A stretch of 40,624 nt of DNA from 12-FULL-44-12b sp964364225 (GCA_964364225.1 CAYIKP010000009.1:1-40624), one strand, 5' to 3'. Shown: positions 7,144 through 15,669, counted from the stretch's first letter. Notes: generated from the sequence alone by a model not told the origin. Numbers and translations are program-made.

Positions 7144-7187
7144 GAAACCTCCTTGTGGCTGTGAACGGTTAAATTGCGTTTGTGAAA

Positions 7188-7259
7188 GAACTTCTCTCTA
7201 CGCCCTTACTTTTTGCAAAGTCGCAGAGAGAAGTGCCCGATCAAAAATCGATCGGGCAC
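7188..7259 (-). promoter_or_regulatory. Tandem inverted repeats between binding-protein and permease genes
   Basis: GTGCCCGAT (7233-7241) pairs with ATCGGGCAC (7251-7259), and CTTCTCTCT (about 7190-7198) pairs with AGAGAGAAG (about 7224-7232). On the minus strand these follow the binding-protein gene and precede the permease ribosome site. With only a weak T-tract they look like a partial terminator or mRNA-stabilising structure that sets different levels for the two products. The 100-N gap starts 4 nt away. Confidence 0.6.
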
Positions 7260-7262
7260 GAA

Positions 7263-7362
7263 NNNNNNNNNNNNNNNNNNNNNNNNNNNNNNNNNNNNNN
7301 NNNNNNNNNNNNNNNNNNNNNNNNNNNNNNNNNNNNNNNNNNNNNNNNNNNNNNNNNNNNNN
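7263..7362. other. Assembly gap (100 N)
   Basis: Run of exactly 100 N, the conventional size for a gap of unknown length. It lies between the 3' end of the OmpA-fusion gene (7369) and the hairpins upstream of the permease, so extra genes or sequence could be missing here. Confidence 0.99.
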
Positions 7363-7368
7363 ACGAAA

Positions 7369-9192
7369 CTACTCCTGCCTGCCGAGAACGATCTCGACAC
7401 GGCGATTCTTCTCACGACCAGCTGAAGTCGAGTTTGGCTCGGCTGGCCGGTCCTGACCCTCACCGACCACCTTCGAGAAACGCCTCTCAGGGAAATCGGT
7501 CGGCGAAGACTTCTGAAGCCAACGCTTCACTGCGAAAGCGCGCGCTTCGGACAGTGCCTGGTTCCCAGAGACCGTACCGGTGTTATCGGTATGGCCACTG
7601 AGCTCAATCGCCAGATCGTTCGAGATCTGGAGATTCTGCAGGATGTCATTCAGCTGACGCTCCGCCGTAGGCGTGAGTTCGGCCGAACCAACCTGGAAGG
7701 TGATGTACACCCTCTGGGTTGAAATCACATCGCGTACCGCACCACCCGAAAAGGTTGGGGCTTCGGCGAGCGTGACCGTCGACTTCTGTGCAGCCTCGCG
7801 CAAGTACTCCGTGTTAAGGATGTCCTTGCAAGGCGCCCGATCCGAAAGTCGCTCCGGATAGAGTTCGTGCACGATGTTTCCAAACACCGTGTACGACGCA
7901 CAGAACATGTTGGAACCGGAATTGCTGACTCCGAACCAACGGAGGTTGTCGGCCAAGTTATGAGCTCGGCTACCTCCAAGGTCCACAAGGGTCTTCTGAG
8001 CATCGCGCTCAGTGACACCCTTGTAATACTTCACGATCCAAGCAGGCGTCTGCGAGTTGTCATAAATCTCCGCAGAAGCCTCGGCAGCACGATAGAGCGC
8101 ATCGCTATGCGCGAGCACCTGATCGCCCGCCTCGCCGAAAGCCCGAATCATGTTGACCACGGCCTCTCGATTATCGCGATTCCACTTGCGAATGCCGATA
8201 ACGATGTTCGGCATCTGTCCGCTATACTCCTTGGTGGAGACAATACGAACGAGACCACCGCGCTTCGTTGCAACATTCACGTCGGCCGGCGTCCAAGTCG
8301 AGACTGCATCAATGCAGACGTTCTTGGTTTCGCCAGTCTTCTTTCCCTTGGAGACCACAGGAAGATCTTCACACTTGTTGAGGATGTAATCCTCAGCAGC
8401 GGCCATGTAATCGGCCGGATTGTGGAAGTTCAGCGCCTGCGGGTCGTAAACCTTCTCGTCAGGGTTGACGGGGATATTGTTATCCCGCGCCCACTTGATG
8501 ACGATGTTCCAGTCGCCCTCGGTGATAACGGCAGAAACCATTCCGCCGATAGCATTCTGAGGGTTGGACTTCCACGACGCAGGACCCATGAAGGCATCCT
8601 CACCGTTGGAACGACCGCACGAATAGAAAACCTCAGCGACATAGTCCTTCCCGAGCCGACTCAACTGCTTGTTGAGCGGACCGAGAAAACCTTCGCCCTG
8701 ATCACCCATGACACTCACGAAATGAGCGCCGACCGTAGGCTGGGGATCACCGCTCGCAAGTGCCGTAGCAAATGCCGCGATGTTCTCCTGCATCTTCGGC
8801 GTGACATCGTTCCAGACCATCTTCAGGTTTACGCCGTACTTTGCCATGAGCGACCCTTCGGTCGGCGTCTTACCGCCAACAGCGAGGTCGCACGGCATGT
8901 GCGCGTTCCAGAACCAACGCTCAAAGCGAATCTCGGGGCCTTGAACGACCGCGGGACGCTTCGAAGGAAGCGGGAGCTTCTTCACGTTTTCCGTGAGGCT
9001 TGCCGCAACCGGATCGTTGTTCACAGCAAGCTGTGCCGACGACTCGATGACCTTCGACTGCGTGAACTTCGGCGTGGGAATCCAGTGCCACTTCTGTTGC
9101 GTGAAGAAAACCACAACCACGAGAAGTGCAGCACCAATGAACCTGAGACTCCACGTTGCGAGAGGAGTCAGTTCATTCTCTCTTTCCGACAT
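7369..9192 (-). CDS. Membrane-anchored solute-binding protein fused to an OmpA peptidoglycan-binding domain
   Basis: 607 aa. Residues 14-31 form an uncleaved N-terminal membrane anchor without a lipobox. Residues about 80-430 resemble periplasmic binding proteins of the nitrate/sulfonate/phosphonate type (GVNLKMVWNDVTPKMQENIAAFATALASG, ACDALYRAAEASAEIYD-like segments). The C-terminus (about 495-605) is an OmpA domain with GHTDNTG at 533 and GREKNRRVEIVL, whose Asp and Arg are the diaminopimelate-binding residues in the family. The protein would tether a substrate receptor between membrane and cell wall. ATG 9192 has AAGGAG 9 nt upstream. The substrate cannot be told from sequence. Confidence 0.85.
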   Translation of the reverse strand: MSERENELTPLATWSLRFIGAALLVVVVFFTQQKWHWIPTPKFTQSKVIESSAQLAVNNDPVAASLTENVKKLPLPSKRPAVVQGPEIRFERWFWNAHMPCDLAVGGKTPTEGSLMAKYGVNLKMVWNDVTPKMQENIAAFATALASGDPQPTVGAHFVSVMGDQGEGFLGPLNKQLSRLGKDYVAEVFYSCGRSNGEDAFMGPASWKSNPQNAIGGMVSAVITEGDWNIVIKWARDNNIPVNPDEKVYDPQALNFHNPADYMAAAEDYILNKCEDLPVVSKGKKTGETKNVCIDAVSTWTPADVNVATKRGGLVRIVSTKEYSGQMPNIVIGIRKWNRDNREAVVNMIRAFGEAGDQVLAHSDALYRAAEASAEIYDNSQTPAWIVKYYKGVTERDAQKTLVDLGGSRAHNLADNLRWFGVSNSGSNMFCASYTVFGNIVHELYPERLSDRAPCKDILNTEYLREAAQKSTVTLAEAPTFSGGAVRDVISTQRVYITFQVGSAELTPTAERQLNDILQNLQISNDLAIELSGHTDNTGTVSGNQALSEARAFAVKRWLQKSSPTDFPERRFSKVVGEGQDRPAEPNSTSAGREKNRRVEIVLGRQE

Positions 9193-9239
9193 TGTTTGTT
9201 GCTCCTTTGAGGTTAAACCTCAGTTGAACTTCGGGGTTA

Positions 9240-10307
9240 CTACTTGGTTTCGAACAGGTCGCCAAATCCACTCCGAGGAGTGAGCTGGCGAAGTTCAGCA
9301 GGTGCCGGAATACCCTTATCCCTCAGCAATACATCGCTGAAAGTCGGGGTGGTGGCACCGAGAAGCTTATGCTCGCCAGGGGTGAGAAGGCCTTCCATCT
9401 TCTTCTCCCACGTGTCGAGCTGAGAAAGACCGTGCTCTTCGATAACGAGATTGTCGAGATCCATCGAACTGATGACCGACTTGGTCATCTCGAAGAATCC
9501 TTCAATCTCGCCGAGCTTCTCGGAACGATCATCCATCATGAACTGCATCGCATCGAGAAACATCTGGCGTTCGTCCGAATCTGGGTTGAGCAGAGCGCGC
9601 ATGGAGTGCATGAGGGTATTTGCATCCTTCATCTCCTGCCACTCTGCAGAAACCTGTTCAACCTCGTCCTTGGTGTCATCGTGGAGAAGCTGGAGGGCTT
9701 CACGATACTTCGTGAAGATCTCGAGCAAACGCTCCAAACGCACAATCTGCTCATTGAGAGAGACTGAACGCTTTTCACGACGACCTGCACGTCGCACCGC
9801 GAGAAGCATGTCGGATTTCTTGCCGACATCCCTTGCAGTACGAGCCTTGGTCAAATTCTCATTGAATTCTCCCTGGGCCTTAGCGAGCTTGTCCTTACCC
9901 TTTCGAATAAACCCGAAAAGTCTCTGGATACCCTGATCGATTTCGGTCAACTTCTCCGCAGTTTTTGCGATGAAGTTGTTCGCCACACCAATCGGATTTG
10001 ATCGGATGACGGCCCGAGATGCGCGCCTCGCAATTGTTTCAACGAGTGTGCGCATCGCAATGATGAACTGCTTGTTCGTGACGATTGCCAGAAGGAAAAG
10101 GAAGATCGCTCCGAAGAGGATAATCGCAATTCCCTGCTGGAAACTCGTCAGAAGAAACGCGAAGAGTGGTGGAATGATCAAGAAAAGACCATAGCCGACC
10201 ACAGAAACACCAAGTGCCACGAAGCCCCAACCGAAGATGCCTTCCGGCTTCTTCCAGTTGAACTTCGGTTTTTGGCCGGAGTTCGCAAACTGCGAGAGAT
10301 CGTTCAT
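9240..10307 (-). CDS. Membrane protein with long coiled-coil domain (355 aa), U3 operon
   Basis: Two membrane helices (about 27-50 and 55-78, GFVALGVSVVGYGLFLIIPP and GIAIILFGAIFLFLLAIV) are followed by about 200 residues of heptad-like helix (130-330) containing several KxxK and LERLLEIF segments. No certain family; the layout loosely recalls PspA or XpaC/TelA partners, which I cannot confirm. GAGGAG 5 nt upstream of ATG 10307 overlaps the end of the preceding gene. Expected to act with the adjacent coiled-coil protein and the ABC importer. Confidence 0.75.
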   Translation of the reverse strand: MNDLSQFANSGQKPKFNWKKPEGIFGWGFVALGVSVVGYGLFLIIPPLFAFLLTSFQQGIAIILFGAIFLFLLAIVTNKQFIIAMRTLVETIARRASRAVIRSNPIGVANNFIAKTAEKLTEIDQGIQRLFGFIRKGKDKLAKAQGEFNENLTKARTARDVGKKSDMLLAVRRAGRREKRSVSLNEQIVRLERLLEIFTKYREALQLLHDDTKDEVEQVSAEWQEMKDANTLMHSMRALLNPDSDERQMFLDAMQFMMDDRSEKLGEIEGFFEMTKSVISSMDLDNLVIEEHGLSQLDTWEKKMEGLLTPGEHKLLGATTPTFSDVLLRDKGIPAPAELRQLTPRSGFGDLFETK

Positions 10308-10317
10308 ACAACTCCTC

Positions 10318-10977
10318 TTAGGATTTGAGAAGTGCGTTGCGCACTTGCTCCATTTCCGTTCGGACTTCCGCGAAAGCGGCCTTCATCTGAGTTTCATTTG
10401 CACGAATCTGACCCTTCTTGTTTTCCTGTGTCGACGACTGTGCACTCTTCCGGCTTTGCAAGCCTTCCAAATGTTCAGTCAACTGCAAAATCTCCGCCTT
10501 GACGCGTTCGATTTCCTTGTCGAGATCCTTTGCTTCCTCTTCAGCATCACTCGACTGTTTGTCGAGCGCTGCCTGCACATCATGTTCGAGCTGTGTTTCA
10601 AGCTCAGCGAGCGCATGAAGGCGAGCATCAACAGCCTGACTCACTTGATCGTGAGAAAAGCCATCGGTGGTAGCAAGAGACACCTTGTAGCGTTGCGCAT
10701 TGTCCAAGCCGGCGCTCGCAAGCGAGCTGAACCGATCCATGAACTTTTTGTACGCGGGCTGGGTGGACTCGCCAAGTGCTTCCTCGACACGACTTCGAAA
10801 AGCCTTATCCGCCTGAGCAATTGAGCTCGAGCGAATTCGAGGTGAAGTGAGGACAGAAGAGTGTGGTTTCGAACTCGAACCAAAAACCGGGGTTGAACCC
10901 GACTTCGGTGCTGACTTCGATTCCTCAGGATCTTCTCTTCCTCCCTTGGGTTGGATAAACAGGTCTTTGATTCCCAT
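10318..10977 (-). CDS. Soluble coiled-coil protein (219 aa), first gene of U3
   Basis: Begins MGIKDLFIQPKGG, then a Ser/Pro-rich disordered stretch (about 20-55) and a long helical coiled coil (about 60-215, including VEEALGE, LAELETQLEHDVQAAL, DLDKEIERVKAEILQLTEHLEGL). No membrane segment or enzyme motif. AGGAGG precedes ATG 10977 with good spacing, and the stop codon lies next to the ribosome site of the following membrane coiled-coil gene. A PspA-like membrane-surface role is possible but unproven. Confidence 0.75.
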   Translation of the reverse strand: MGIKDLFIQPKGGREDPEESKSAPKSGSTPVFGSSSKPHSSVLTSPRIRSSSIAQADKAFRSRVEEALGESTQPAYKKFMDRFSSLASAGLDNAQRYKVSLATTDGFSHDQVSQAVDARLHALAELETQLEHDVQAALDKQSSDAEEEAKDLDKEIERVKAEILQLTEHLEGLQSRKSAQSSTQENKKGQIRANETQMKAAFAEVRTEMEQVRNALLKS

Positions 10978-11064
10978 CTGTGTAGCCTCCTCCTTGATTG
11001 TATTGTTTTTCTATAATTTCATCTGTTCTGACAAAGAACAGCGTTAAAATTGGTTCTACCCGCG

Positions 11065-11099
11065 ACATTAGCATACCCTTGACACTTTGTCAAGGGTAT
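11065..11099 (-). promoter_or_regulatory. U3 promoter with palindromic operator over the -35 box
   Basis: On the minus strand TTGACA (11088-11093), 17-nt spacer, TAATGT (11065-11070). The palindrome ATACCCTTGACA, CTT, TGTCAAGGGTAT (11073-11099; 12-bp arms, perfect) contains the -35 box in one arm. This is the geometry of a repressor operator, so the U3 operon is probably regulated. No repressor gene is recognisable nearby. Confidence 0.8.
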
Positions 11100-11164
11100 T
11101 TCATGGCTTAAATTAGCCGTTATTTAACACAAGAATTTGAAAAACTTATAAATTGAAAGTTTGA

Positions 11165-11452
11165 TTAATCTTTATATAAAGCAGCTGGTGAAGGATTCTC
11201 TGGAACTGGGCAAATATCAAACTGACAATTCGGAAGAATTCTTTTTACAACTCCCCCATTTGGGCAAATAAGGGTATCTGTTGGGCACTCTGTTGGATTT
11301 TGTATTGCATTTTGCACTGCGGCTGTATTAACGGTTGTGCTATTTCTAGAAAAAACTAAAAAAGCTATTAATCCAATAAATACTAAAACTGCCACACCAC
11401 CCCAAATATTTTTTGTCTTGCTATTCATGCCTATTAAGCCGAACGACACCAT
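11165..11452 (-). CDS. Signal-anchored protein with four-cysteine C-terminal motif
   Basis: 95 aa. A membrane helix (about 17-34, WGGVAVLVFIGLIAFLVF) is followed by an extracytoplasmic domain with C-x6-C-x11-C-x4-C spacing (ECPTDTLICPNGG..PNCQFDICP), a small disulfide-type motif seen in many secreted bacterial proteins. ATG 11428 (MNSKTKNIWGG) may be the true start rather than ATG 11452; TAATAC lies just upstream of 11452. Function unknown. Confidence 0.7.
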   Translation of the reverse strand: MVSFGLIGMNSKTKNIWGGVAVLVFIGLIAFLVFSRNSTTVNTAAVQNAIQNPTECPTDTLICPNGGVVKRILPNCQFDICPVPENPSPAALYKD

Positions 11453-11503
11453 TAAGTATTACTAACAAAAACTATTTAGTGCATGGGTGTATAATGTGAA
11501 GGC

Positions 11504-11620
11504 ATGATGTATCAATATGGAGTAGGAGCAAGTTCATTTAGTTTTTTACTTGGACTTGTATTTCTCGCCGACATGATTCTTGTTGGCGTTTGGCTCTGGA
11601 AACACATAAATAAAAATTAG
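11504..11620 (+). CDS. 38-aa single-span membrane peptide
   Basis: The frame from ATG 11504 begins MMYQYGVGASSF and contains one hydrophobic helix (FSFLLGLVFLADMILVGVWLW) ending in a short basic tail (KHINKN). TATAAT at 11490-11495 is 8 nt before the ATG, fitting a leaderless mRNA. Its TAG lies inside the palindrome shared with the convergent pyrD stop codon. Function unknown. Confidence 0.6.
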   Translation: MMYQYGVGASSFSFLLGLVFLADMILVGVWLWKHINKN

Positions 11621-11635
11621 AGAATCATTCTCTAA
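11617..11635. terminator. Palindromic terminator shared by convergent genes
   Basis: TTAGAGAAT, C, ATTCTCTAA: 9-bp perfect arms that contain the stop codons of both the 38-aa gene (plus) and pyrD (minus). The minus strand continues with TTTTTATTT. Confidence 0.7.
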
Positions 11636-12666
11636 GGGAAAGCTTTGGCCATCTTTTTTAAAAGAGATGGTCCTTCGTAGATGATGCCTGAAATTAATTG
11701 AATCAAATCGGAGCCAATTTCTTTTTTATATAAAGCGTCTTTTGCAGACATCACCCCCCCACAACCAATGATGGTAATACTTTTGCCATACTTTTCTCTG
11801 GTTTTTTTAATTACTTCATTTGATAAATTGAAACACACCTTGCCGGACAAACCTCCTTTAAATTCTGCTGGTGCTTCTTCAATAAAATCTAAATCATCAT
11901 ATTTTTTATTTAAATTGCCAATTACGACTCCATTGAAATTAAGCGAAATGATTATTTCTAATAATTTTTCTAGTTTTTCCCATTCTATATTTATTGGAAG
12001 TTTTACATACACTGGTTTTTGACAAGGAATGTTTTTTAACTGCTTTAATAAGTTTTCAAAAAGTTCTGGCGTGGTAAACAACTCTCCGCCAAAAGCATTC
12101 GGACAAGAAATATTTATTGTGTAAAAGTCACCAACATCTTCTTCGTTTAAACGGCGAAAGCTATAACAATAATCTTTTATTCCCTCTTCTGTAGACGACG
12201 ACTGCGAATCGTTTGTTCGAGCGATAGAAACACCAATCACAAAATCTTTTTGTTTTGTTTTTGATTTGAGGCGTTTAATAATTGCCTCAACTCCTTCATT
12301 TTTCAATCCCTTATTAACCAAAATACTCTCTGATTTCACAAGTCTTATAAGTCTAGGTTTTGGGTTTCCCTCACATTTTCTTGCTGTGACAGAGCCAACC
12401 TCAACACCCCCAAAAGAAAGACTCGGAAGAATTTTGGTTAGTCTACCGTTATAGTCAAAGCCGGCTGCAAGAATAAATGGAGTTTTATAATAAATACCAT
12501 CTACTGTTTTCGAAATATCTTTTCCGCGATACTTATAAGGCAATGCTATTAAAAATCGAGTTATTGCAAATCTCCCAAGAAACTCCCCTAGACCTATAAA
12601 ACAATCATGGACATCTTCTGGATCAAAAAGAAAAAGAATTGGTTTTAGAATCTTTTTATAAAACAT
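11632..12666 (-). CDS. pyrD: Dihydroorotate dehydrogenase (quinone), class 2
   Basis: Oxidises dihydroorotate to orotate in pyrimidine synthesis, passing electrons via FMN to quinone in class 2 enzymes. Class 2 features: the N-terminal helical extension (FYKKILKPILFLFDPEDVH), GNPKPRLIRL.., the catalytic-Ser region VSIARTND, and ISCPNAFGG. 344 aa, normal length. It is the third gene of a minus-strand gpsA-glpK-pyrD set, 11 nt after glpK. No other pyrimidine gene is in the window; whether a quinone exists in this organism is unknown. Confidence 0.9.
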   Translation of the reverse strand: MFYKKILKPILFLFDPEDVHDCFIGLGEFLGRFAITRFLIALPYKYRGKDISKTVDGIYYKTPFILAAGFDYNGRLTKILPSLSFGGVEVGSVTARKCEGNPKPRLIRLVKSESILVNKGLKNEGVEAIIKRLKSKTKQKDFVIGVSIARTNDSQSSSTEEGIKDYCYSFRRLNEEDVGDFYTINISCPNAFGGELFTTPELFENLLKQLKNIPCQKPVYVKLPINIEWEKLEKLLEIIISLNFNGVVIGNLNKKYDDLDFIEEAPAEFKGGLSGKVCFNLSNEVIKKTREKYGKSITIIGCGGVMSAKDALYKKEIGSDLIQLISGIIYEGPSLLKKMAKAFP

Positions 12667-12677
12667 TTGTCATCAGA

Positions 12678-13829
12678 TTACTCCTCAACGTTCAGAGAAT
12701 CAAATACCATAAAAGCCACACCTAAGGCAGTACCCTCAAAAGTTGGTTGTTCAATAAATGCTATTTCCGGAAAATTTTTTCGCAAAGCTTCTAACAAAAA
12801 TGGAGATTGGGTTATGCCCCCATCAACAACGATGCTCTTTGGTGCAACCGGCAGAGATTTTATCCAAGGGCTAATGCTTATAGCTATTTCTTTGGTTATA
12901 TTTTCTAGTGATATTTTTTGCTCTCGTAAATGTGCCACTATTTGCCCAAACTCACCTATTTTTGCTTCAATGGCATATGAAGCACCGTTTTTTGTTGGTA
13001 GTAATGTTGTAAAAAAATTATTTATAACTTTAAAACCATCTTTTAATCTTTGTACCAAAAAAGTACCTGTCCCAAAAGTTATCTTTGTCTCTACATCGCG
13101 CTTCAATGCCCCATACATACTAGCCTGCTGATCTCCACTCACAGCAACTAGCGGAATAGGCACGCTAACAACTGATTCATCAAGGATTCCAAATTTAGAT
13201 AAAGACGGCCTAGCTAGGGGAATATTTTTTGTTTTTATACTCCAAACATTAAATAATTCTTCATCCCAAGACAAAGTATTTATATTAAAAAGCATAGTAC
13301 GAGATGCATTTGTATAATCTGTCACATAAGGTTTTTCTTTGAGCAGATTCCACATAATCCACGTATCGATAGTTCCCCACATTAATTCGTTGCTATTTCC
13401 AATATTCTTAAAAATCCAAGCTAATTTTGATGCAGAAAAATATGGAGAAATGGAAAGTCCTGTTTTTTCTCTGATAAATTTTTCTTTTGATTCTTTTATG
13501 CTTTCACAATATTCGCTTGTCCTATTATCTTGCCAAGAAATAGCTGGATACACTGGCTCACCTGTCTCTTTATTCCATACAACCACAGTCTCCCTTTGAA
13601 CTGTCATTCCACACCCTAAAATTGATTGGGGATCAATTTTACTTTCTTCAATCACTTTTTTAATTACATCCTTTGAGATTAAAAGTATTTCTTTTGGGTC
13701 TTGTTCCACTCTTCCATCTTCTGTTTTTATTGAAATTTCTTTTGAGACACTAGATATGACATTAAAAGATGTATCAAAAATAATAGCTTTTATGTTTGTA
13801 GTACCAACATCTAAAACAAGGCTATTCAT
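12678..13829 (-). CDS. FGGY-family carbohydrate kinase, glycerol kinase-like (short)
   Basis: ATP-dependent sugar or polyol kinase with the actin-like fold. The phosphate-1 loop DVGTTNIKAIIFD (residues 7-19), VQRETVVVWNKETGEPVYPAISWQDNRT, SGDQQASMYGAL and the C-terminal adenosine motif VVDGGITQSPFL..QPTFEGTALGVAF all match glycerol kinase. At 383 aa it is over 100 residues shorter than typical GlpK, with loops trimmed throughout rather than a broken end. It overlaps gpsA by 8 nt, which supports glycerol as the substrate. Confidence 0.85.
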   Translation of the reverse strand: MNSLVLDVGTTNIKAIIFDTSFNVISSVSKEISIKTEDGRVEQDPKEILLISKDVIKKVIEESKIDPQSILGCGMTVQRETVVVWNKETGEPVYPAISWQDNRTSEYCESIKESKEKFIREKTGLSISPYFSASKLAWIFKNIGNSNELMWGTIDTWIMWNLLKEKPYVTDYTNASRTMLFNINTLSWDEELFNVWSIKTKNIPLARPSLSKFGILDESVVSVPIPLVAVSGDQQASMYGALKRDVETKITFGTGTFLVQRLKDGFKVINNFFTTLLPTKNGASYAIEAKIGEFGQIVAHLREQKISLENITKEIAISISPWIKSLPVAPKSIVVDGGITQSPFLLEALRKNFPEIAFIEQPTFEGTALGVAFMVFDSLNVEE

Positions 13830-14688
13830 AGGAAATGAGTGTTTTTAAAAGTGTTTCAGGAGCTTCTTGATTCTTTACAATGTTAGACAAAGTTTTCATG
13901 AGCGGTGGACAAACAGATAATTTTTTACAAAACGATTGCAAAGAAACCAAACCTTCTGAAGTTTTTGGAAGCGGACTTCCATTCACTAAATTATCTCCGG
14001 TGGTGCGATTTTTTGAAGACTCACTGGTTGATGTGGCGATAAAATCACCAAGCCCCGCAACATATTCCGCTTGCCCTTTGTCGCCTCCAAATTCACCAAC
14101 AATTGACTTCATTTCTTGCAATACCCTTACTCCATACATTCCTAAAACGTTTTGCCCAACATTCATTCCTTGGAGTATCCCTGCGCCAAAAGAATATATA
14201 TTTTTAGAAATTCCTAAAATGGCAGTGGTACGAATGTCCGAAGAATATTCAATGTGCAAAAAGTCTGAAAATACCCCCTTCACTTCCTCAAATAAAGTAT
14301 TGTCTAGCGAAGCTAAAATCCCAAAACTATGTTTTTTCGCCAGTAATTCTTGAGCGATCATTGGCCCATATAAAATAGCCCATCTTTTTATGCCGGCTTT
14401 TTGTAAAAGCTCATAAGGAAAATCTCCGGTCTCTTCATCTAATCCTTTTGTGAGTAACACAACTCCTGCCTCGGTCTTACTTTCTGCGATTGTATTAATA
14501 ACTGATTTTAATACCTGCGAAGGAACACAAACAAAAATAAGCTCGGCTGTGCTTATGCCTTCTTCAATTGTTTTTACAGTTGCCCTTGCTTCGTTATTAT
14601 CAAAAATACTTACTGTTACCCCATGCGTCATTGATGTACTAATTGCCTGGCCAATTGATCCGCCACCGATTATTAAAATGTTTTTCAT
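13822..14688 (-). CDS. gpsA: Glycerol-3-phosphate dehydrogenase [NAD(P)+]
   Basis: Interconverts dihydroxyacetone phosphate and sn-glycerol-3-phosphate. Rossmann loop IIGGGSIGQAIS at the N-terminus, YGPMIAQEL substrate loop, GISKNIYSFGAGILQG (catalytic Lys region) and GLGDFIATSTSESSKNR (the GD..T..S..SRN motif). 288 aa, slightly short. TAGAAT (14695-14700) ends exactly 6 nt before ATG 14688, so the mRNA is probably leaderless. With the FGGY kinase it gives two routes to glycerol-3-phosphate. Confidence 0.92.
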   Translation of the reverse strand: MKNILIIGGGSIGQAISTSMTHGVTVSIFDNNEARATVKTIEEGISTAELIFVCVPSQVLKSVINTIAESKTEAGVVLLTKGLDEETGDFPYELLQKAGIKRWAILYGPMIAQELLAKKHSFGILASLDNTLFEEVKGVFSDFLHIEYSSDIRTTAILGISKNIYSFGAGILQGMNVGQNVLGMYGVRVLQEMKSIVGEFGGDKGQAEYVAGLGDFIATSTSESSKNRTTGDNLVNGSPLPKTSEGLVSLQSFCKKLSVCPPLMKTLSNIVKNQEAPETLLKTLISYE

Positions 14689-14730
14689 ACCCCTATTCTA
14701 CATTGTCATTTTGATTTTTTTAAAAACAAA

Positions 14731-14756
14731 CACCCGCCAACTTAATGACGGGCGTG
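14731..14756 (-). terminator. Terminator of U4
   Basis: Minus-strand stem CCCG/CGGG extended by CAC/GTG with a small bulge, followed by GTTTGTTTTTAAAA. It ends the 15595-14766 transcript. Confidence 0.7.
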
Positions 14757-14765
14757 TACACCACC

Positions 14766-15068
14766 TTACGCTGCAATCCTGGCAAACTCCCTAAAAGTTC
14801 GCGTACGATGCTCCTTCAGAGCATCCACCGAATGCTTGTAGCGATACCGCACACTGAAGTAGTCCGGCATGACTCGACTCAGCTTGTGCACCATCGTTGC
14901 CAAGGGGAAGGTCTGGGGCAACTCCCCGGAGTTAATGAGTCCCTGCAGGAAGTCTCGCATTCTCAACCCCCTGCACTCACGACGCCAATAGCCACAACCG
15001 ATACCCCTGCAACCAGCCTCCAGATTGTCCAGAAGCCGCATGAAGACTTCCTCGCTGATTTTCTGCAT
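14766..15068 (-). CDS. Hypothetical protein (100 aa), second gene of U4
   Basis: No family recognised. Mostly helical, with three cysteines in GCRGIGCGYWRRECRG that could bind a metal or form disulfides, and a basic C-terminus (KEHRTRTFREFARIAA). It starts at ATG 15068, 26 nt after the preceding gene and under the same promoter, and ends before a terminator. G+C-rich codon use matches its partner. Confidence 0.65.
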   Translation of the reverse strand: MQKISEEVFMRLLDNLEAGCRGIGCGYWRRECRGLRMRDFLQGLINSGELPQTFPLATMVHKLSRVMPDYFSVRYRYKHSVDALKEHRTRTFREFARIAA

Positions 15069-15094
15069 TTGCCTCTTCCAGGGTGTAGGGTTGA

Positions 15095-15595
15095 TCAGTT
15101 CGCCACTTCCACATCGCGCGAATTCCTCATTGACGCGATCTGTCTTTCGTACGACTCCTTCAGCTCTGCCAACTCACTCTCGTGAAGGGTGGACAGTTCT
15201 TCCATGATCTCTGACTCGCGTTGTTCGTAGCTCCTTCTGAGCTCTTCGAACTTCTGAACCTTGTACTCAAACAAGTTCCAGAAAAGAACTGCGAGTCCAG
15301 AAACAGCAAACGCAACGCAGAGAAAAACTGCCATCATTCCAATCAAACTCATGCTCGGAAGTAATCCCGAGAACATGAGCGGAACGGAAATCAGCCAGAT
15401 GGAGACCTGTGTGGTCATACAGACCTTACAGGTGAAAAGTTCGTTCAACTTTTCAAAGCCAAACACTTCGTCTTCCATCTTGCTGTAAATCCAGTTCCGA
15501 AGCGACTCAAAAATTGAGCCATGCATCAGAATGTAGGCCGCCTGCTTCACAGCAATCGCACATACAACAAGCATAACCAAAATCAGTGTTGCCAC
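15095..15595 (-). CDS. DUF1360-like membrane protein with C-terminal coiled coil
   Basis: 166 aa. Helix 1 (about 2-22), then SIFESLRNWIYSK..KLNELFTCKVCMTTQVSIWL, which resembles DUF1360 membrane proteins (a helix ending in CxxC followed by a W-containing helix), two further helices (about 70-108) and a coiled coil (110-160, KVQKFEELRRSYEQRESEIMEE). The start is GTG 15595 with GAGG upstream. DUF1360 has no settled function and is common in phages. Promoter at 15642-15669. Confidence 0.7.
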   Translation of the reverse strand: MATLILVMLVVCAIAVKQAAYILMHGSIFESLRNWIYSKMEDEVFGFEKLNELFTCKVCMTTQVSIWLISVPLMFSGLLPSMSLIGMMAVFLCVAFAVSGLAVLFWNLFEYKVQKFEELRRSYEQRESEIMEELSTLHESELAELKESYERQIASMRNSRDVEVAN

Positions 15596-15641
15596 TTTAG
15601 CCTCGTTGCCAAGGTGATGGTAAACAACTAGGTCTTTCAGT

Positions 15642-15669
15642 ATTATATACTATGTTTAAAATTTGTCAA
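15642..15669 (-). promoter_or_regulatory. Promoter of U4
   Basis: Minus strand TTGACA (15664-15669), 16-nt spacer, TATAAT (15642-15647). The -35 box begins 2 nt after the typA stop codon, so U4 starts directly against the 3' end of typA. Confidence 0.85.

Noticed and set aside
7867..9210. Long plus-strand frame (447 aa) opposite the OmpA-fusion gene.
   Set aside because: A shadow frame produced by G+C-rich codons of the real gene; rich in Arg/His/Leu with no motif.
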